From NCBI GenBank assembly GCA_019239585.1, contig JAFAZU010000102.1:1-10651 (forward strand): a DNA stretch of 10,651 nt. The letters are read 5' to 3'. A program made the translations under genes and the position numbers. Numbering within the stretch: position 1 is the stretch's first letter; each line of letters begins with the position of its first letter. The notes beneath the pieces were generated by a model that saw nothing but the letters and a program-made list of their open reading frames with translations, was not told where the DNA came from and did no database searches. Source of the DNA: Acidobacteriaceae bacterium. Its GTDB lineage: Bacteria; Acidobacteriota; Terriglobia; Bryobacterales; Bryobacteraceae. Positions 7,448 through 10,651 of the stretch are shown in pieces.

Positions 7448-8082
7448 GCGTTCCAGGCAAACTGCTTCACAATACTGGCGTGGCTCACAACCATAGCCTC
7501 CCCATAAGAACGGCTGAACAGTACAGCAATCATCCCGGAAGAAGCTAGAGTGTTAGTTGCCTTCCACGCCCGCCACGAGACTGAAAAGCGACCTGCATGG
7601 TCTTTGTCTGTTTGGCAAGAACGAACAGCTAGCGATGAATAATTTGGGTAATTCCCAAAAGAAGTCGGGGGAATTTGAAGAACGCTACTGCCGAGACGAG
7701 ATCTGGCAGTGGAGTGACTGCCATACAAACCAAAACAGTAAGCGCGGATAAGTAGCTTTTGGCTAGAATGGCCCAAGCGCGACTTGCGTCTCCTGTCAGA
7801 TAAATCAGCAAAGAAAAAATTCCAACGAATGGAAGTACGAGAAGAGAAGCCGAAGCAACCTGAAGAACTGATAAGCGGGCAAAAAGGGCAATGAGCAGGA
7901 TAAAGAATAGGTAACTAAAAGCTTGTAAGAGTGATGGCGAACGCAGGAGAGCCAATTCTATCAGCAGAATCAGTAAAAACCAGCTTAATGCGAGCATTGA
8001 AATAAAGCAGCGGACCTTTGTCGCTACCCTGACGAGGCTTATACAGACGTAGCCAACGGAGCTCCTGTTGTATATCAAGAAT
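7438..8082 (-). pseudogene. cbiQ: Decayed cbiQ (ECF cobalt/nickel transporter T component)
   Basis: No single frame is open, but pieces in different frames join into a CbiQ-like membrane protein. From about 8079 down to about 7980 one frame reads ...FNARIKLVFT, like the CbiQ N-terminal ARxKL element. The next frame carries the hydrophobic core: LVLPFVGIFSLLIYLTGD, AILAKSYLSALTVLVCMA, TPLPDLVSAVAFFKFP and RLLLGITQIIHR. It then hits TAG at 7631-7629 exactly where Tyr of the usual R-Y-LFVL is expected, and the same frame goes on as LFVLAKQTKTMQVAFQSRGGRG. A last shift near 7535-7570 leads to SSGMIAVLFSRSYGEA, the CbiQ C-terminal element. Lesions: two frameshifts (about 7965-7985 and 7535-7570), one nonsense codon, and possibly ATG changed to ATT at 8082-8080. 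No cbiO follows. Family assignment is by recognition, not search. Confidence 0.8.
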
Positions 8083-8327
8083 AAGATTGACGGTTCCGCA
8101 TCAGTAAGTAACTTCCGGCTACATAAGCAAAGTAAACCAACAAGAGGCCGGCAAGCCCGGCGCTGACCCGGCTCAACCAGGAGGACCCAAGCATTAGATG
8201 CGTCTTTCCGCATCCTGCTAGGACAAACGTGACTGCCCAAGGCTCGGACACAGCGGCAATCGTTGGAACGGCAATCGCGTCGAGACTGGCCCAAACCGGA
8301 GGAGAGAAAATCATCCGGAATGTGCAT
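8075..8327 (-). pseudogene. cbiM: Decayed and internally deleted cbiM with PDGLE-type tail
   Basis: The ATG at 8327 sits behind AGAGGG and begins MHIPDDFLS, the hallmark CbiM N-terminus (usually MHIPDGFLSPPVW). After DFLS the frame is lost; the adjacent frame continues with SPPVWASLDAIAVPTIAAV, so the normal protein is broken at about 8296-8310 by loss of two bases (or gain of one). That second frame then runs to SSWLSRVSAGLAGLLLVYFAYVAGSYLL and a stop at 8075, which resembles the last membrane helix of the PDGLE (CbiN-like) domain often fused to CbiM. The whole transmembrane core, normally about 180-200 residues with the metal site, plus the start of PDGLE, is absent. CbiM is the substrate-specific subunit for Co2+ or Ni2+ uptake, and its N-terminal Met-His binds metal. 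The stop is close to the start of the cbiQ remnant, the usual operon order. Confidence 0.8.
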
Positions 8328-8359
8328 AAACCCTCTGATTCTCTCATTGCTCTCCTGAG

Positions 8360-8656
8360 ATGCACACCGTTGAGTCGGATAGGATCGTAGAGAATGGTGG
8401 AAACAGAAATGGTAATGGTGCCCGCAGTAATCGATTGGTCGCGGTTGCTGAAGGCGGCAGAGGATACCGGGTTTCAGGTGTTTGTGACCGCCGATCAGGG
8501 CATACTATATCAACAGAATATGCAAGGCCGCAGCATTGCGCTTGTGGTTTTAAGTACCAATGAGCGTAGTATCTTGGTTGGCACGCAGCGCAAATCGTGG
8601 CAGCCATTAATGCTGCGCAGGCAGGAAGTTTTACCTTTGTCGAGATCGGCCCTTAG
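8360..8656 (+). pseudogene. Decayed DUF5615/PIN-like protein
   Basis: The best-preserved part (about 8433-8570) reads DWSRLLKAAEDTGFQVFVTADQ and then YQQNMQGRSIALVVLSTN, matching the pattern FxVFVTxDxxxxYQQNxxGRxIAxVVL of short DUF5615 PIN-like proteins, which are often toxin-antitoxin or defence-associated. The frame before it (8360-8431) gives HTVES and later GARSN, as expected just upstream in this family. The frame after it (about 8580-8656) gives QIVAAINAAQAGSFTFVEIGP, the usual C-terminus, ending at TAG 8654-8656. The true coding order is therefore frame 2, frame 3, frame 2, with shifts near 8429-8433 and 8565-8590. The N-terminal acidic residues of the fold are not found. Its start abuts the cbiM remnant on the other strand. 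The 92-residue ORF from 8394 is unlikely to be a working gene. Confidence 0.65.
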
Positions 8657-8700
8657 TTCAACTGTTATCTAAAACTGGTAGTTCCCGAGACTTAAATTCT

Positions 8701-9084
8701 ATGGTGATTGGCGTTGGAACCGATCTTGTGGAAGTACACCGCATATCGGAAAGCATCAACAAATTCGGAAATCGTTTTCTTCAGAGAATCTACACGGATC
8801 GTGAACAGGCGTACTGCCTCAGCAAGGCAAATGCCGCAGAACGTTTTGCCGGGAGGTTTGCCGCGAAAGAAGCAGGCATGAAAGCGATTGGAACAGGTTG
8901 GCGGCGAGGGGTTACTTGGCGTGACTTTGAGGTGGCGAATGAGCCGTCCGGGCGGCCTACCCTGAAGCTCCACGGCGTTGCTGAAAAGATTGCCAAAGAC
9001 ATGGGTGTCGGGCGCATTTCCCTTTCCATCACGCATACGGCGCAGGCAGGTTTTGCCATCGTGATCTTAGAGGGTGACCTTTGA
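8701..9084 (+). CDS. acpS: Holo-[acyl-carrier-protein] synthase
   Basis: Transfers 4'-phosphopantetheine from coenzyme A to the serine of acyl carrier protein, needed for fatty-acid synthesis. The 127-residue length is normal for the trimeric AcpS family. Motifs: IGVGTDLVEVHRI with metal-binding D8, and ERFAGRFAAKEAGMKAIGTG with K56/E57 as the KEA active-site element; SITHTAQAGFAIVI is the conserved C-terminal strand pair. ATG 8701 gives the expected N-terminus; only a weak GAGA lies ten bases upstream. It follows the decayed genes and precedes the toxin-antitoxin pair by 76 bases. It is the only intact gene between two accessory stretches, and its usual neighbours are not in this window. Confidence 0.96.
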   Translation: MVIGVGTDLVEVHRISESINKFGNRFLQRIYTDREQAYCLSKANAAERFAGRFAAKEAGMKAIGTGWRRGVTWRDFEVANEPSGRPTLKLHGVAEKIAKDMGVGRISLSITHTAQAGFAIVILEGDL

Positions 9085-9120
9085 CTTAGCTGACTCTAAA
9101 TGCAATGGAAATAGAGGAAA

Positions 9121-9143
9121 TTCGGAACCTAATAGGTCCCGAA
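9121..9143 (+). promoter_or_regulatory. Palindromic operator candidate upstream of the RES-Xre pair
   Basis: The arms TTCGGAACCT (9121-9130) and AGGTCCCGAA (9134-9143) pair at 9 of 10 positions around a 3-base centre. A -10-like TATGCT (9144-9149) or TATTCT (9149-9154) follows directly, so a bound protein would cover the promoter. Antitoxins of this class normally repress their own operon, which makes this a good candidate operator. Confidence 0.55.
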
Positions 9144-9160
9144 TATGCTATTCTTACCCT

Positions 9161-9490
9161 GTGCCTACAATTCTGAGCGAACTGGAAGAGATCCGTGAAA
9201 TTTTTGGTTTGAGCCGTTCAGAATTAGCGGATCTCCTCGGCCGACGCGCTCAATCGGTTTTGGAGTGGGAAACGCGAGGGATTCCGCGTGACAAACGCGC
9301 TACGGTAGAGCGTCTCCTTGACTTGGCGCACGTATTCAGCAAACGGGTAATCGCTTCTCGCATACCGGAGATAGTTCGTACCCCCGATGCTTGGCTCGGT
9401 GGTCGAACTATCTTGGAAACCCTACGCACCGATGGTGTCGATCCGATTTACGCTTACTTAGGCCGGCTTTTCACTTACAGCGGAGCTTGA
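9161..9490 (+). CDS. Xre/MbcA/ParS-type antitoxin
   Basis: 109 residues if started at GTG 9161. Residues 5-42 form a helix-turn-helix (IFGLSRSELADLLGRRAQSVLEWETRG), and residues about 57-109 match the MbcA/ParS/Xre toxin-binding C-terminal domain (PDAWLGGRTILETLRTDG...YLGRLFTYSGA, formerly DUF2384). It should bind and neutralise the RES toxin encoded directly after it and repress the operon. The frame stays open up to a GTG at 9074 inside acpS, but the added 29 residues look non-coding (DSKCNGNRGNSEPNRSR) and would be read through the palindrome, so the later start is preferred. No Shine-Dalgarno precedes 9161, while a -10-like TATTCT lies seven bases before it: the mRNA may be leaderless. 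Confidence 0.88.
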   Translation: MPTILSELEEIREIFGLSRSELADLLGRRAQSVLEWETRGIPRDKRATVERLLDLAHVFSKRVIASRIPEIVRTPDAWLGGRTILETLRTDGVDPIYAYLGRLFTYSGA

Positions 9491-10027
9491 GTGAGCATCG
9501 AGCATACCGTTCATCGAAGTGGTTTTTACTATCGGGTGGTAGCGCCGAACTGGGTCAACCCAGCCGATACCTCGTACTCCAAAAGGCAAGGAGGCCGATG
9601 GAATCCTCCCGGCGAGTTCGGGGCTCTTTATTTGAACGCCGATGTGCATGTCGCGGCAGCGAACGCGCGCGCTCAACATGCAGGACGCGCACTCAAACTA
9701 TTTGACCTTCTTCCGGACGCACGCCCGGAACTGGTGACTTTTAATGTGCCGTGGGTAGAAGTGCTGGATGCTTGTGCGCAGAAGGGGATTGCGGCGCTTG
9801 GCTTTACAAACAACTTCCCATACAAAGTCAACTGGCTCCCCTGCCAGGCGGCGGCACGCGAAGCTCACAATGCCGGACTCTCCGGTGTAGCAGCCAGATC
9901 CCATGCCGAGATTACCGCGACGGCGAACGTAGGGGAAGAATTAGCGCTGTTTGAGGAGATCAGCCCAGGTCCTCCTACAACTCGCCAGCCCTTTCATGAG
10001 TGGTATCCTGATCCGATTGCCGGATAA
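9491..10027 (+). CDS. RES-domain toxin
   Basis: 178 residues, GTG start directly after the antitoxin TGA, with a GGAG inside the antitoxin end; translation is probably coupled. RES toxins act on NAD+ (MbcT of M. tuberculosis is an NAD+ phosphorylase, ParT of Sphingobium an ADP-ribosyltransferase). The fold marks are visible: FYYRVV (R15), GGRWNPPGEFGALYLN (34-49, with R36 and Y47), a conserved Q119, and GVAARSHA with S137. The position where the family usually has a Glu about ten residues after the Tyr reads AAANARA (55-61) with no acidic residue; this may be a subfamily trait. The protein appears full length and intact, unlike the decayed genes to its left, so the pair is probably functional. 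It converges on the phosphatidyltransferase gene with a 32-base gap. Confidence 0.9.
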   Translation: MSIEHTVHRSGFYYRVVAPNWVNPADTSYSKRQGGRWNPPGEFGALYLNADVHVAAANARAQHAGRALKLFDLLPDARPELVTFNVPWVEVLDACAQKGIAALGFTNNFPYKVNWLPCQAAAREAHNAGLSGVAARSHAEITATANVGEELALFEEISPGPPTTRQPFHEWYPDPIAG

Positions 10028-10059
10028 AGAGAGTATTTCGAACTGCTACCGCTAAGTCT

Positions 10060-10651
10060 CTACAAGCTTCTGCCCGTTGAAGCTGCCACTGACCGTGCCC
10101 GAAGCTGCGCATCTTCCAACCGCTTGGCTTCCTGATAAGTAAAGACCATGCGATGGATCACCGTTAAATTGCCGAGCACGGCAATCGTCCAGAGAACCGG
10201 AGCCATACGGTCAAAAAGAGCGCCGATAATAAATAGCACCACGCGTTCGGGGCGCTCCATAAATCCTACTTTGCAGGTCGGAATAATGTTTTCAGCGCGG
10301 GTGCGAGTGTAGCTGATCATGACCGAAGCAGTCATCACAACCGCTGTTAGAACTACATAAGAAGGACGATTGATAGTTCCGTAATAGACCAGTAATCCTA
10401 CAAGCAGCGCCAAATCGGAATAACGGTCCAGAACGGAATCAAAGAAGCCGCCGAAACGGGTGACCTGATTGGTTGCGCGCGCGACCCGCCCGTCCACCAT
10501 GTCAAACAGCCCGGCAAAGATAATGATCAGACCCGCTGTTCTGAATCGGCCTACAGCCAGAAAAGTAGCGGCAACGATGTTAATCACCAAGCCAAAGAAC
10601 GTTAGAACGTTTGGGTTGATCTTGGACAATGCCAGACCCCGCACGATCAGT
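10060..10651 (-). CDS. CDP-alcohol phosphatidyltransferase (partial, N-terminus beyond right edge)
   Basis: Membrane enzyme that joins a CDP-activated lipid and an alcohol, releasing CMP. The full CDP-alcohol motif DG(x)2AR(x)8G(x)3D(x)3D is present: DMVDGRVAR, G, GFFD, SVLD, with acidic residues at positions 48, 51, 69 and 73 counted from the in-frame GTG at 10644. The frame is still open at the edge, so the true start lies outside. About five to six hydrophobic helices are visible. The stretch YTRTRAENIIPTCKVGFMERPER resembles phosphatidylinositol-phosphate-synthase-like members more than PgsA or PssA, but the alcohol substrate cannot be set from this. It ends at TAG 10062-10060 with a basic, charged C-terminal tail (QEAKRLEDAQLRARS). 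Its operon partners are outside the window. Confidence 0.93.
   Translation of the reverse strand, partial: LIVRGLALSKINPNVLTFFGLVINIVAATFLAVGRFRTAGLIIIFAGLFDMVDGRVARATNQVTRFGGFFDSVLDRYSDLALLVGLLVYYGTINRPSYVVLTAVVMTASVMISYTRTRAENIIPTCKVGFMERPERVVLFIIGALFDRMAPVLWTIAVLGNLTVIHRMVFTYQEAKRLEDAQLRARSVAASTGRSL

Noticed and set aside
7629..8327. A 232-residue minus-strand ORF as one real membrane protein
   Set aside because: Its first part is CbiM start followed by out-of-frame sequence, and its second part is CbiQ core. It joins two different decayed genes by chance frame continuity.
8344..8607. Minus-strand ORF of 87 residues over the PIN-like remnant
   Set aside because: Composition looks random, there is no family resemblance, and the opposite strand carries a clear protein remnant.
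7438..8656. Assembly or sequencing error as the full explanation of the broken genes
   Set aside because: The lesions include a nonsense substitution and a large deletion as well as indels, and they cluster in one stretch while neighbouring genes are clean. Error cannot be fully excluded without reads.
8328..8700. Cobalamin riboswitch ahead of the cbiM remnant
   Set aside because: The upstream minus strand is antisense to the PIN-like remnant, and I could not see a B12-box-like element.
9074..9160. Longer antitoxin start at GTG 9074 inside acpS
   Set aside because: The extra 29 residues do not look like protein and would span the palindromic operator. The conserved domain starts only after 9161.
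1..10651. tRNA, rRNA, CRISPR array, insertion sequence or integrase
   Set aside because: No cloverleaf, repeat-spacer pattern, terminal inverted repeats or transposase/integrase motifs were seen on either strand.

Overview
The window looks like a chromosomal segment of a free-living Gram-negative bacterium. Acidobacteriota is my best guess, from moderate GC content, the style of the dihydroxy-acid dehydratase and cellulose-synthase-like proteins, and a small basic protein with an SPEARKRIAAAQKKRWA-type tail. That placement rests on recognition only, not on a search. Most intact genes are housekeeping.

Layout. 1-1676 (-) is most of a biosynthetic arginine decarboxylase (speA), cut by the left edge, with a TTG start behind a strong GGAGG. 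Divergent from it is 1879-3051 (+), a receiver-like/HD-GYP protein (probable cyclic-di-GMP phosphodiesterase), followed by 3155-4768 (+), a membrane processive family-2 glycosyltransferase of the cellulose-synthase/CslA type. These two could link cyclic-di-GMP turnover to polysaccharide export. 5001-6674 (+) is ilvD (branched-chain amino acid synthesis), followed after two bases by dtd (6677-7120, D-aminoacyl-tRNA deacylase). A 92-residue basic coiled-coil protein with an AT-hook-like motif follows at 7169-7447.

From 7438 to 8656 lies a gene graveyard. On the minus strand are the remains of a cobalt/nickel ECF transporter: cbiM, with a frameshift in its signature start and its transmembrane core missing, so that the N-terminus runs straight into a PDGLE-type tail; and cbiQ, with two frameshifts, an in-frame TAG where Tyr is expected, and possibly a lost start codon. 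On the plus strand next to it is a twice-frameshifted remnant of a DUF5615/PIN-like protein. Gene prediction shows these only as odd overlapping ORFs.

After this, 8701-9084 (+) is acpS (holo-ACP synthase). 9161-10027 (+) is an intact RES-Xre type II toxin-antitoxin pair (antitoxin first, toxin start abutting the antitoxin stop), with a near-perfect palindrome just upstream of a possibly leaderless GTG start. The right edge (10060-10651, -) is a CDP-alcohol phosphatidyltransferase with a complete catalytic motif but a missing N-terminus.

I see no tRNA, rRNA, CRISPR array, insertion sequence or integrase. No entirely new system is evident. The points most worth a second look are the decayed transporter locus, the RES-Xre control region and toxin active site, and the degenerate receiver domain of the HD-GYP protein.
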